Part shown: positions 15,290 to 23,755 of the stretch, in pieces | Position numbering within the stretch: position 1 is the stretch's first letter | How the letters are laid out: each line of letters opens with the position of its first letter | NCBI GenBank assembly: GCA_903862845.1 | Contig: CAIOZS010000319.1 | Span: 1 to 36,660, forward strand | Direction of reading: 5' to 3' | Length of the DNA stretch: 36,660 nt | Source of the DNA: an uncultured Thermoleophilia bacterium | GTDB taxonomy: Bacteria; Actinomycetota; Thermoleophilia; UBA2241 | Program-made: the position numbers and the translations under genes | Notes under the pieces: model-generated | Databases searched by the model: none | Told to the model about the DNA's origin: nothing | What the model saw: only the letters and a program-made list of their open reading frames with translations

Positions 15290-16477
15290 ATGCGGGTCCT
15301 TCAACTTGGCGTTGGTGCCGTGGGCGAGGTGAACGCGCGGGTCAGCGCCCTGGAGCCGGCGGTCGAGACGGTCGTCCTCGCGGACATCGACGAGAGCCGA
15401 CTGCGCGAGGTGGCCGCGAAGCTGCCGCCGGGCAAGGCCGAGAGCCTTGTGCTGGACGCCTCCGACCACGCGGCCCTCGTGAGGGCCGCGAAGGGCGTCG
15501 ACTTCGTGCTCAACGCCTTGGCCACGGCCTGGGACATCCCGGTGATGGAGGCCTGCCTCGAGGCTGGGCGGCATTATCTCGACATGGGCACCGGCGGGCC
15601 CCGCGAGATCACGGGCACCGCCGACCTCGACGAGCAGCTCGCCCTCGACGACGAGTTCAAGAAGCGCGGCTTGGCCGGCCTCGTGTCGTTCGGCATCGAC
15701 CCGGGCGTCAGCGACATGTTCGCGCGCGCTTTGCACGACGAGCTCGACACCGTTGAGTCGCTCACGGTGCTGGACGGTGACAACGCCACCGTGGACGGCT
15801 ACGAGCTGGCCTGCTCGTTCAACGTGGAGACGATGATCGAGGAGTGCCTGCTGCCGCCGTACGTCTTCAAGGACGGCAGGGAGGTGCGCAACGAGGCCCT
15901 GTCGGTCTTCAGGGAGTTCGAGTTCCCGGCGCCGGTCGGCAAGCTCACGCTGTGCAACGTCGACCACGAAGAGGCACAGCTCATGCCGATGTACCTCAAG
16001 GGAAAGGGGCTCAGGAACGCGATCTTCTTCATCGGCCTCGACGAGCGCTTCGCCCAGGCACTCAAGGTCTTCAGGACGCTGGGCCTCAACCAGCGTGAGC
16101 CTGTGGAGTTCCGCGGGGCCATGATCTCGCCAATCCAGTTCGTGGCCTCACGTTTTCCCCGACCGGCCGACCTCGCCGGCAAGCTTCACGGTGCCGTCTG
16201 CGTGGGCACGCTCTGCGAAGGCACCATCGGCGGCGAGCCCGTGCGCCGCTTCCGCTATCAGACCACCTCGCACGACGAATCGTGGCAGAGGTGGGGAGTG
16301 CAGGGCACGGCCTTCCAGACCGGCGCCTCCGCGGCCTGTGCCGTCACCCAGTTCGCGCGCGGCGAGATCGCGCGGCGCGGGGTGTTCCCGGCTGAGGTGC
16401 TCGACCCCGCGGCCTACATGGCCGAGATGGAAAAGGTGGGCCTCGCGGTCGGGGTCGTGGACCTGCCGCCTGCCTGA
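15290..16477 (+). CDS. Saccharopine dehydrogenase family oxidoreductase (1)
   Basis: 395 aa, with a GGTGGGAG ribosome-binding site. The N-terminal Rossmann fold shows G7-x-G9-x-x-G12 and an acidic end of strand 2 (LADID), which suggests NAD(H). The middle and C-terminal parts fit the saccharopine dehydrogenase/lysine 6-dehydrogenase group (GIDPGVSDMFA, then RGAMISP). The substrate is probably an amino acid or its imine. A paralog lies at 26267. The promoter may be TGTAAA-17-GATACT (15180-15208). It is followed by a strong hairpin, then two MFS genes on the same strand; function in one pathway with them is suggested by position only. Confidence 0.82.
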   Translation: MRVLQLGVGAVGEVNARVSALEPAVETVVLADIDESRLREVAAKLPPGKAESLVLDASDHAALVRAAKGVDFVLNALATAWDIPVMEACLEAGRHYLDMGTGGPREITGTADLDEQLALDDEFKKRGLAGLVSFGIDPGVSDMFARALHDELDTVESLTVLDGDNATVDGYELACSFNVETMIEECLLPPYVFKDGREVRNEALSVFREFEFPAPVGKLTLCNVDHEEAQLMPMYLKGKGLRNAIFFIGLDERFAQALKVFRTLGLNQREPVEFRGAMISPIQFVASRFPRPADLAGKLHGAVCVGTLCEGTIGGEPVRRFRYQTTSHDESWQRWGVQGTAFQTGASAACAVTQFARGEIARRGVFPAEVLDPAAYMAEMEKVGLAVGVVDLPPA

Positions 16478-16488
16478 CCGCGGGCGTT

Positions 16489-16530
16489 GGGCGGGGCGGC
16501 GGACGCGAGCGCGCGCCGGCCGCCCCGCCC
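16489..16530 (+). terminator. Terminator-like hairpin after the dehydrogenase gene
   Basis: A perfect 12-bp GC-only inverted repeat (16489-16500 with 16519-16530) with an 18-base loop starts 11 bases after the stop codon. There is no T-run. It separates the dehydrogenase from the MFS genes. Confidence 0.5.
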
Positions 16531-16606
16531 GGCGCCCGGCGTGCCGCCGGGTCGAACGCCGCCACCGCGCCTGCTAGCATCGGTCACCGAACGAGGCAAG
16601 AGCGAG

Positions 16607-17932
16607 GTGATCGGCACGCCCCCCCAGGGCGCGATAACGCAGAGAGTCCGGCGCGGCGTGCGCGCCCTTCCTCCTCAGTTCTGGCTCCTCGCGGCCGGCA
16701 GCTTCGTCTTTCTGGCGGCGATGGGGCTCGCCTTCCCGTACACCAGCATGTTCATCCGCGAACGCCTCGGAGTCTCCATGGGGATCGTGGGACTGATCAT
16801 GGGCGGGTCGGCGCTCGCCGGGCTGCCACTGCAGATGGCCGGCGGCCACGTGAGCGACCGTTTCGGCCGCCGGCCGGTCCTCGCTACTGCGGTCGTCGCC
16901 ACGGCGACCATGTACGTCGGTCTGGCATTCGCCACGCATCTCTGGCAGGTCGTGCTGCTCGTGTTCATCGAGCGCGCCTTCGGCTGGCCGATGTTCCTCG
17001 CCTCCAGCAACGCCATGGTCGCCGACCTCGTGCGTGTGCGGCGCCGGCCGGAGGCCTATGGCGTGCTGCGCTTCGCCATCATGAGCGGCGTCGTGGCCGG
17101 GCCGGCGCTGGCCGGGCTGGCCCTCGCCGCCGGCGCGTCGCTGCCGCAGCTGTTCGCCGCGGCCGGCGTGGCCTGCTTCCTGTTCCTGGCGCCGCTTCTC
17201 GTGTTTCTGCGCGAGACGCACCCCGACCATCGTTCGGAGGCTCTGGCGCACGCCGTGGCGGCGGCCGCAGACCACGCGGGGGATGTCGTGGGCGCCCGAG
17301 CACTCGTGCCGCGGGCCCCCGCCGGCTACCGCGCCGTGTTTCGCGATCGCCGCTTTCTGCTCTTCTGCGCCGTCGCGCTGCTGCCGCTCTTCTGTCTCGG
17401 CCAGCTGTACACGACCTTCCCCGTGGTGGCGACGACGGAGCTTGGGTTGCCGGCCTCGGTCTGGGGCCTCCTCATCGCCGTGTACGCGATCATGGTCGCC
17501 GCGCTGCAGCTGCCGGTGCTACGTCTCACCCGCAGGCGCGGCGCCATGGTGCGTCTCGGGCTGGCCAGCGCCTGCTTCGGTATCGGGCTGGGCGGCGCCG
17601 CCTTCGCCGCGCCCGGCTGGCAGCTGGTAGCTCTGCTCGGCATTCTGGCCGTCGGCGACGGGCTGCTGTCGCCGGTCTCGTCGTCGGTGGTCACCGAGAT
17701 GGCGCCCGTCGAGCTGCGGGGCCGGTACGTCGGCATCTGGACGCTCGTATGGATGTTCGGCCTGAGCCTCGGGCCGACCGTCGGCGGGCTGCTCATGGAC
17801 GCGCTCGGCGGGCGTGGGCTCTTTGGCCTCGTGCTCGCCGCGGGACTGCTCGGCGCCGTGGCCTTCCCGCTGCTGCAGGGCCGACGGCGGGCGCAGCCGG
17901 CTCTTGCCTTTCGGAAAGCCAAGCGCGGGTAG
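16607..17932 (+). CDS. MFS transporter (1)
   Basis: About 441 aa with 12 hydrophobic helices in two halves joined by a cytoplasmic loop near residues 205-240. The MFS motif between helices 2 and 3 is clear (GGHVSDRFGRRP), with a related RRRGAMVR in the second half. The GTG at 16607 is preceded by GAGG at 16593; the first helix begins about 20 residues later, normal for the family. TAGCAT at 16575-16580 is a plausible -10 box. The next gene is a paralog, so the pair arose by tandem duplication. Direction and substrate are not evident; drug or metabolite efflux is common in such MFS proteins. Confidence 0.85.
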   Translation: MIGTPPQGAITQRVRRGVRALPPQFWLLAAGSFVFLAAMGLAFPYTSMFIRERLGVSMGIVGLIMGGSALAGLPLQMAGGHVSDRFGRRPVLATAVVATATMYVGLAFATHLWQVVLLVFIERAFGWPMFLASSNAMVADLVRVRRRPEAYGVLRFAIMSGVVAGPALAGLALAAGASLPQLFAAAGVACFLFLAPLLVFLRETHPDHRSEALAHAVAAAADHAGDVVGARALVPRAPAGYRAVFRDRRFLLFCAVALLPLFCLGQLYTTFPVVATTELGLPASVWGLLIAVYAIMVAALQLPVLRLTRRRGAMVRLGLASACFGIGLGGAAFAAPGWQLVALLGILAVGDGLLSPVSSSVVTEMAPVELRGRYVGIWTLVWMFGLSLGPTVGGLLMDALGGRGLFGLVLAAGLLGAVAFPLLQGRRRAQPALAFRKAKRG

Positions 17933-17960
17933 GGGGCTGCGCGGTCGCCTCCGACTCCGA

Positions 17961-17966
17961 TAGCAT
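17961..17966 (+). promoter_or_regulatory. -10 box of a leaderless transcript for MFS transporter (2)
   Basis: TAGCAT is followed by exactly 6 bases and then the GTG start at 17973, so the predicted first transcribed base is the G of the start codon. There is no Shine-Dalgarno sequence and no clear -35 box. Confidence 0.45.
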
Positions 17967-17972
17967 GGGGTC

Positions 17973-19241
17973 GTGTCGGCTCGTCTGAAACGCTCTCTGC
18001 TGGAGCTCCGCTCCTTTCCCGGTCAGTTCTGGGTGCTGACCGTCGGCATCTTCATCTACGTCGGGGCGGCCGCGCTGGCCTTCCCCTTCGAAGGCATCTA
18101 CCTGCACCGGGAGCTGGGCGTCTCCATGTCGATGGTCGGCGTGCTCTTCGGGCTCGTGCCGGTCGCCGTGATGCCGATGCAGTTTTGGGGAGGGAGTCTC
18201 ACCGACCGTCTCGGACGCCGCTGGGTGATCATGCTCTCGGTGAGCATGGGAGCGGTCTGGTTTGCCGGCTTCGCCTTCGTCACCCAGATCTGGCAGGTCG
18301 CCCTGCTCGTCGCCATCGAGAGCTCTGTGGGATGGCCGCTGTTTCAGACGGCGAGCAACGCGATGATCGCCGACCTGCTGCCGCGAGAGAAGCGGCAGGA
18401 GGCGTTCAGCGTCAGCCGCGTGGCGATGAACCTGGGCGTGGTCGTGGGGCCCGCGGCGGCCGGGCTGGCCCTCGGCTTCGGCGTGACCTTCCGCGAGCTG
18501 TTCCTCGCCGCCGCCACGGGCTGCGCGCTCATGGTGACGATCATGTTCTTTACGATCCGTGAGAGCCGCCCGGCGAGCGCCACTGCGCCGATGAAGCACC
18601 GCGACGCGCAGGGCCGCAGCGGCTACGGGATCGTCTTCCATGACCGCGTGTTCATCACGTTCTGTCTGGTCGCGGTGCTGCCGGTGTTCTGCATCGGCAA
18701 CTTCGGGTCCATCTACTCGGTGTACATCACCGACTTCCTCGGCGTGCCCTACGGGGAGTGGGGGATGCTGCTGGCCCTGAACGCCTTCATCGTGGCCACG
18801 GTGCAGTACCCGCTGGTGCGTGCCACGCGCTTCAAGAACCGCATGGTCCTGCTGGCCATCGCCAGCGCCGCGCTGGCGCTGGGCATCGGCGGCTCGGCCT
18901 TCGCCGGTCCGCTGTGGTCGCTGATCATCCTCATCGTCGTGATGAGCCTCGGCGAGACGCTGCTCTCGCCGGTGGCCTCGGCCGAGGTGTCCGATCTCGC
19001 CCCCGAGGCCGTGCGCGGGCGCTACATGGGCGTGTGGACGATCGCCTGGAGCGGCGGCGCCGCGCTGGGACCGGCCTTCGGCGGCTGGGCGATGGATGCC
19101 TTCGGCGGGCGCCAGGCGTTCGCCATCCTGCTGGTCGAGGGCCTGGTGGGCGCCGGCCTGTTTCTGGCGCTGGCGCCGGGCTGGAGGCGGCGCCGCGAGC
19201 AGGCCCGGGCGGCGGGACGTCCGCGTCCCGAGGCCGCCTGA
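17973..19241 (+). CDS. MFS transporter (2), paralog of the preceding gene
   Basis: 422 aa, 12 predicted helices. The loop 2-3 motif GGSLTDRLGRRW is present. Similarity to the upstream transporter runs through the whole chain (QFW at the first helix, LGVSM, WQV-LLV-IE, SNAM-ADL, LSPV-S, RGRY-G-WT), while loops and termini differ. The start is a GTG with a -10 box at leaderless distance, so it probably has its own promoter even though it lies 40 bases after the first transporter. Substrate unknown. A strong 18-bp hairpin follows. Confidence 0.87.
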   Translation: MSARLKRSLLELRSFPGQFWVLTVGIFIYVGAAALAFPFEGIYLHRELGVSMSMVGVLFGLVPVAVMPMQFWGGSLTDRLGRRWVIMLSVSMGAVWFAGFAFVTQIWQVALLVAIESSVGWPLFQTASNAMIADLLPREKRQEAFSVSRVAMNLGVVVGPAAAGLALGFGVTFRELFLAAATGCALMVTIMFFTIRESRPASATAPMKHRDAQGRSGYGIVFHDRVFITFCLVAVLPVFCIGNFGSIYSVYITDFLGVPYGEWGMLLALNAFIVATVQYPLVRATRFKNRMVLLAIASAALALGIGGSAFAGPLWSLIILIVVMSLGETLLSPVASAEVSDLAPEAVRGRYMGVWTIAWSGGAALGPAFGGWAMDAFGGRQAFAILLVEGLVGAGLFLALAPGWRRRREQARAAGRPRPEAA

Positions 19242-19268
19242 CCCGCGTCTCGTGGCCGGTGCTCTCGA

Positions 19269-19309
19269 GGCACGAGAGGGGCGGGATCGACTCCCGCCCC
19301 TCTCGTGCC
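19269..19309. terminator. Bidirectional terminator between MFS (2) and the ferritin-like gene
   Basis: A perfect 18-bp inverted repeat (19269-19286 with 19292-19309) closes a 5-base loop. It lies between the stop codons of two convergent genes, so it can serve both strands. It is the strongest hairpin in this part of the window. Confidence 0.75.
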
Positions 19310-19331
19310 GTCTGTACCGGCTTGTGGACGC

Positions 19332-19853
19332 CTACAGATCGAGCGCGCTCTGCAGGTCGCGGGCGTGCTCCTCTTCGATGATGAGGATGTCCTCGAGCGC
19401 CCGGCGCAGGCCGTACTCCTGCAGCATCTCGGCCTGACCGATACGCGCGCGATACCGCGCGATAGCGTCGAGCTCACCGTCGAGGTCCTGCTCGAGCATC
19501 GTCTTCGAATCCGGCGAGATGTGGATGTCGGCGACGTTCACGTCGGGCAGGCCGCCGAGGAAGTCGATCTGATCGCTCAGCGTGACGGCGTGCTGATGCT
19601 CTTCGCTCGCGTGGATCGTGAGCTCGGCCGAGATGGCATCGTACTGGGGACCCGTGATCACCGAGGCGTGCTGCACGTACTGAATCAGCGCCGCGTACTC
19701 CTTGGCCAGGTCTTTGTTGAGCTCGTCGATGAGCTGCGCCCTGGTGAGCTTGCGCGGCGCCGCGGGCTGCGCGGCGGCAGGCGCCGGAGCCGTCTTTGCG
19801 GCGCGCCCGCTGAGCGTCTTCCTGGTGGCCTTCTTGGCGGCTGGTTTCGCCAC
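19332..19853 (-). CDS. Ferritin-like / bacterioferritin-type protein with Lys/Ala-rich N-terminal tail
   Basis: 173 aa with a GTG start behind AAAGGAG. From residue 36 on it is a four-helix ferritin-like domain with a full di-iron set: Glu52, Glu85, His88, Glu127, Glu160 and His163. This argues for ferroxidase activity or iron storage. The first 35 residues (KPAAKKATRKTLSGR and a Pro/Ala run) are basic and low in complexity, like the DNA-binding tails of some Dps proteins and of bacterial histone H1-like proteins. A role in protecting DNA from iron-driven oxidation is inferred from that tail. It is a single gene, downstream of the RND operon on the same strand but behind a hairpin. Confidence 0.82.
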   Translation of the reverse strand: MAKPAAKKATRKTLSGRAAKTAPAPAAAQPAAPRKLTRAQLIDELNKDLAKEYAALIQYVQHASVITGPQYDAISAELTIHASEEHQHAVTLSDQIDFLGGLPDVNVADIHISPDSKTMLEQDLDGELDAIARYRARIGQAEMLQEYGLRRALEDILIIEEEHARDLQSALDL

Positions 19854-19879
19854 GCTCGTCTCCTTTCGGCGGCTGACAC

Positions 19880-19916
19880 GTGCGGGGCGGGCGCGCTCCG
19901 CGCCGGCGCCCCGCAC
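19880..19916 (-). terminator. Terminator-like hairpin after the RND exporter gene
   Basis: A 9-bp perfect outer stem (19880-19888 with 19908-19916) continues into an inner GGCGCG/CGCGCC stem with small bulges. It lies 80 bases after the RND stop and upstream of the ferritin-like gene on the minus strand, so it probably ends the RND message. It could instead act in the ferritin leader. Confidence 0.5.
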
Positions 19917-19942
19917 ACAAGCGTACTCCCGACAACGGCCGG

Positions 19943-20005
19943 CCGCACCGCCTCTCAGCCCGGCCGCACTGCCCCTCAGCCCGGTCGCACCGCCTCTCAG
20001 CCCGG
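19943..20005. repeat. 21-bp tandem repeat, three copies, over the RND stop codon
   Basis: Three head-to-tail 21-base units start at 19943, 19964 and 19985, differing at one to three positions. The upstream-most unit on the minus strand contains the TGA of the RND gene at 19999-19997. Because 21 is a multiple of three, the other two copies place further TGAs in the same frame. Confidence 0.85.
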
Positions 20006-23000
20006 CGCCGGCTGCGCTTCGCGGGGGGCGACGCCCAGATCGTTGCTCTCGTAGGCGCTCTGCGGCCGCAGCCGGGCGAAGACGAGGTAGAGCACCGGGA
20101 CCAAGATCAGGGTGAGCACGGTCGAGGTGAACAGGCCGCCGATGACGACGATCGCCAGCGGCGTGGAGAGGAAGCCGCCCTTGCCCATGCCCAGCGCCAT
20201 CGGCGTGAGCGCGAGGATCGTGGCGACCGCCGTCATCAGGATCGGCCGCAGCCGGCGCCGGCTGCCCTCGATCACGGCCGTCCGCGCGTCCATGCCACGG
20301 CGACGGAACTGCTCGACGAGGTCGAGAAGGACGATGGCGTTGGTGACCACGATGCCGATCAGCATCAGCAGGCCGACGAGGCTGGGCATGCCCAGCGCCG
20401 TCCCGGTGAGGACCAGGGCGACGACGGCACCGACGGCGGCGAAGGGGATGCTGACCAGCAGGATGAGTGGGTTGAGCAGGCTGCGGAACGTGGCCACCAT
20501 GATGACGTAGACGAGCAGGATGGCGATGAGCATGGCGATGCCCAGCGTGCGAAACACGTCGTTGGTCGCCTGCGTGGCGCCGGCCAGCTCCCACGAGGCG
20601 CCGGCGGGCAGCTTCACGCCGTCCATGGCAGCGGTGACGGCGCTCGAGGCCGCGCCGATGTTGTTGTTCACGGACGCGGCCGTGATGCTCGCCGTGCGCG
20701 CGCCGTCGACGTGGGTGACCTGCACCGGCGCCTTGACCTCGACGATGGTGGCGATCTCGCCCAGTGGGACCATGCCCTTGGAGCCGGGTACCGGGAGCCT
20801 CGTGAGCAGGGCGCTCACGGCGCCGGGGATCGGCGGTAGCTTGATGTCCTGGACCATGACCTGCGCCGGCAGCACTCCTTCGGCGGTGGGCACGACGCCG
20901 ACGGGGTAGCCGTTCAGGATCAACGTGGTGTAGAGGCTCAGGGTCGAAGGGGTGACGCCGGCCGCCGCGGCCTTGGCCTGGTCGATGGCCACGGTGGCGG
21001 ACGGGCGCCCTTCGCTGAGGTTGGACTTGACGTCGGCAAGACCGTCCACCGTCTTCACTCTCTTGAGGACGATGTCGTTGGCCGCCTTGAGCACGAGCGG
21101 ATCGCTGGCGGAGACGCGGACCTCCATCGTGGACATGCCGCCCATGGAGGCGTCGTCGCCGGTCACCGTGATGACGCCGGCGTTGCTCAGCTTGGCCACC
21201 TCCGTGCGCACCTTATCGACGATGGTGAGCTTGTCCATGTTCGGGTCGGTCACGATGGTGAACACGGCCTGGCTGGACGACGCGCTGGTGCCGCCGCCGG
21301 AGCCGAAGAGGCTGCCGGTGCTGCCCGCGGTGACCTGGTAGATCTTCACGCCGGCGGTGTCCTTGAGGATGGCTTCGATCCTCGTGGCCGAGGCCATGGT
21401 CGCGTCGAGGCTCGTGCCCGGCGGGAGCGTCTGGGTGACGGACATCGTGTTCTGCGCCGAGCTGTCGAAGAGGTTGGTCTTCAGCAGGGGCGTGAGGGCC
21501 ATGGTGCCGGCGAAGATCGCGACCGCCAGCACGAGGGTGACGATCTTGTGGTCGAGGGCGAATCTGAGGGCCGGCAGGTAGGCGCGCTGCAGCCGCGTGG
21601 TCTCGTCGGCGTTACGGTGGCCGACCTGGCGCTTGGAGAGCACCCACGTGGCGGCCACGGGGACGACGACCAGGGCCACGAGAAGGCTGCAGAGGAGGGC
21701 GAACGTCACGGTGAGGGCGAACGGCCGGAAGAACTCCGAGGCAAGGCCGTGCACGAAGCCGAGCGGGAGGAACACCGCGACCGTCGTGAGCGTGCTCGCG
21801 GTGATGGCGCCCGCGACCTCACGCGTGCCGGTGTAGGCGGCGGTGCGCACGTCGTCGCCCTCCTGCAGGTGGCGGTAGGTGTTCTCGATCACGACGATGG
21901 AGTCGTCGATCACGCGTCCGATGGCAATCGTGAGGCCGCCGAGGGTGAGCATGTTCAGCGACTCTCCGCGCGAGAAGAGGATGATGAGGGCGCCGATGAC
22001 GCTGAGCGGGATCGAGAGGCTGGCGATGAGGGTCGAGCGCCAGCTCCTCAGGAAGACCCAGATGATGAGGACGGCGAACACCGCGCCGATGAGCCCTTCG
22101 CGCCACAGCGACGTGATGCTCTCCTTGATGTAGACGGACTGGTCGACGACGGTGGTGATCTTGGTCAGGCCGCCGAGGTCGCGGGTGAGGGCAGGCAGCT
22201 TCTCGGCGACGGCATTGGCGATGTCGACGGTGTTGCCGGTAGAGGCCTTGCTGATGGAGATGCCGATCGACGACTTGCCGTTGGTGCGCGTGACGGCGGT
22301 GAGCGGCGCCGGGGCGATGCGCACGTCGGCGATCTCGCCGAGCGTTACCGGGCGGGCCGTGGCTGCGGCCGCCGCGGAGGTCGAGGCCGCCGAGCCGCTG
22401 CCGCCGGCCGCGGTCGCGGCGCTCAGCGGCGACGTGGAGGCCGGAGCGATCACGAGGTCCTGGATCGCCTGCACGGTCTGCGCCCGCGCCGTGACGGTGA
22501 TGGGGTAGACGAGGCTCCCGGAGGTGACGCTGCCGGCACCGGTGGTGACGTTCGCCTGCTGGATCGTCGCGGCGATCTGCGTGGGGTCGACGCCGAGGCG
22601 CGCGACCTTGGCCGCCTTGAGCTGGATCTGCAACTGCATCTGCTCCACGCCGGAGAGCGTGACGGCCTGCACGCCGGGGATGCCCTGAAGGCTGGGCACC
22701 ACCTGGGCGCCCAGCTGTGTGGCCAGCGCCTGGGGCGGGAGCGACGACGTGACGGCGAGCTGTACTACCGGCATGGAGTTGAAGTTGAGCGCCGCGACCT
22801 TGGGGGCCATGGCGGTTTGCGGCAGCGTCTGCACGCCCGAGACCGCCTGCTGGACCACCGCTTCCTTCGCCTTCATGTCGGTGCCGAACTCGTACTGCAC
22901 GGTGATGATGCTCATGCCCTCGTTGGAGAACGAGTCGAACTCCTTGAGGCCGCTCGTGGTCTTGATCGCCTGCTCCAGCGGCGTCGTGACGTTGCGTTCC

Positions 23001-23179
23001 ACGTCGCTCGGCGACGACCCCGGATCCATGGTGAACACGGTCAGGTACGGGAACGTCAGGTCGGGGATCAGTTCCTGCTTGAGCGAGGAGACGGCGATGG
23101 CGCCGAAGACGACGACGGCGACGACCACGAGGCCGACGATGGAGCGGTTGCGCAGGGATATCTTGGTCAGCCAGCTCAC
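19997..23179 (-). CDS. RND exporter, HAE1/SwrC-like
   Basis: 1060 aa with a GTG start overlapping the regulator's TGA (GTGA) and a GGAGG site 6 bases before it. The layout is that of AcrB-type pumps: helix 1, porter domain, helices 2-6, second soluble domain, helices 8-12. Asp425-Asp426 in helix 4 are the proton-relay pair. Where AcrB has Lys940 in helix 10 this protein has Thr946 followed by Asn947, as I recall for SwrC-like pumps of Gram-positive bacteria. Two Ala/Ser/Gly-rich insertions lie in the soluble domains. No membrane-fusion or TolC-like gene is nearby, consistent with a single-membrane host. It probably exports drugs, lipids or surfactant-like molecules. Confidence 0.88.
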   Translation of the reverse strand: MSWLTKISLRNRSIVGLVVVAVVVFGAIAVSSLKQELIPDLTFPYLTVFTMDPGSSPSDVERNVTTPLEQAIKTTSGLKEFDSFSNEGMSIITVQYEFGTDMKAKEAVVQQAVSGVQTLPQTAMAPKVAALNFNSMPVVQLAVTSSLPPQALATQLGAQVVPSLQGIPGVQAVTLSGVEQMQLQIQLKAAKVARLGVDPTQIAATIQQANVTTGAGSVTSGSLVYPITVTARAQTVQAIQDLVIAPASTSPLSAATAAGGSGSAASTSAAAAATARPVTLGEIADVRIAPAPLTAVTRTNGKSSIGISISKASTGNTVDIANAVAEKLPALTRDLGGLTKITTVVDQSVYIKESITSLWREGLIGAVFAVLIIWVFLRSWRSTLIASLSIPLSVIGALIILFSRGESLNMLTLGGLTIAIGRVIDDSIVVIENTYRHLQEGDDVRTAAYTGTREVAGAITASTLTTVAVFLPLGFVHGLASEFFRPFALTVTFALLCSLLVALVVVPVAATWVLSKRQVGHRNADETTRLQRAYLPALRFALDHKIVTLVLAVAIFAGTMALTPLLKTNLFDSSAQNTMSVTQTLPPGTSLDATMASATRIEAILKDTAGVKIYQVTAGSTGSLFGSGGGTSASSSQAVFTIVTDPNMDKLTIVDKVRTEVAKLSNAGVITVTGDDASMGGMSTMEVRVSASDPLVLKAANDIVLKRVKTVDGLADVKSNLSEGRPSATVAIDQAKAAAAGVTPSTLSLYTTLILNGYPVGVVPTAEGVLPAQVMVQDIKLPPIPGAVSALLTRLPVPGSKGMVPLGEIATIVEVKAPVQVTHVDGARTASITAASVNNNIGAASSAVTAAMDGVKLPAGASWELAGATQATNDVFRTLGIAMLIAILLVYVIMVATFRSLLNPLILLVSIPFAAVGAVVALVLTGTALGMPSLVGLLMLIGIVVTNAIVLLDLVEQFRRRGMDARTAVIEGSRRRLRPILMTAVATILALTPMALGMGKGGFLSTPLAIVVIGGLFTSTVLTLILVPVLYLVFARLRPQSAYESNDLGVAPREAQPAPG

Positions 23180-23715
23180 GTGGTGCCTCCAGAGCGTCGG
23201 GTGGGGTCGTCGTCGGGGGGGAGCGCGCCGCGCGCCGCGGCGGATTCGGTGCTGCGCCGCACCCAGCGTTCGAGGACGCCGGGGATCTCTGCCTCCAGGA
23301 ACGCGGAGAATTCGCGCAGGTCGCGCATCAGCGCGTAGTTCGAGTGGGTCTGGTCCTTGTCGGCCACGGAGGCGAGCCCGCGGTCGAGCAGGGTGTGCAG
23401 GGTGCGCACGTGGTCGAGGCCCAGCATGGTGTCCATCTGGCCGGGGAGAGCGCGGTAGGAATCGCCGCGCCGGCCGGGCTCGCTGACGCGTTCGACGACC
23501 CCGAACTGCAGCAGCCCGCGAACGGCTCCGCTGACCGCGGCTTTGCTCACGCCGAGCGCCTCGGCGATCCCGGTCAGAGACTGGACCGGAGGATCGCACA
23601 TCATGAGGTAGCCCGACACGCGGCCGCCCATGCGGGTGCTGCCCATGCGCTCGTACAGCAGGCCGAACTCCTCGACCAGCCGGCGTTGCTCAGCGGCGCG
23701 CGCGTGTTCTTCCAT
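23176..23715 (-). CDS. GbsR/MarR-type transcriptional regulator of the RND exporter
   Basis: 179 aa. The ATG at 23715 has an AGGGGA ribosome-binding site; upstream in-frame codons run into the promoter. The winged-helix core is RVSGYLMMCDPPVQSLTGIAEALGVSKAAVSGAVRGLLQFG, described here in two parts: the GbsR-like opening (about residues 32-45) and the recognition helix SKAAVSGAVRGL. The C-terminal third is helical and could dimerise or bind ligand. Its stop overlaps the pump start, so the two are made together, and it most likely represses its own promoter until the pump substrate is present. Confidence 0.82.
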   Translation of the reverse strand: MEEHARAAEQRRLVEEFGLLYERMGSTRMGGRVSGYLMMCDPPVQSLTGIAEALGVSKAAVSGAVRGLLQFGVVERVSEPGRRGDSYRALPGQMDTMLGLDHVRTLHTLLDRGLASVADKDQTHSNYALMRDLREFSAFLEAEIPGVLERWVRRSTESAAARGALPPDDDPTRRSGGTT

Positions 23716-23755
23716 TCCCCTGCCTCCCGAGAGCCCGCCGGAACCTTCGTCAACG

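Noticed and set aside
19943-20005. Short direct repeats as a CRISPR-like array
   Set aside because: The three units are contiguous with no spacers and overlap a stop codon; they are a minisatellite.
19997-23179. Expectation of a full tripartite RND system here
   Set aside because: No membrane-fusion or outer-membrane factor gene lies nearby. The pump resembles the stand-alone SwrC type of Gram-positive bacteria, so nothing needs to be missing.
21548-23338. Plus-strand open frame of about 600 codons opposite the RND exporter
   Set aside because: Antisense to a recognisable pump; the translation is Gly/Arg/Asp/Glu-rich with no family features.
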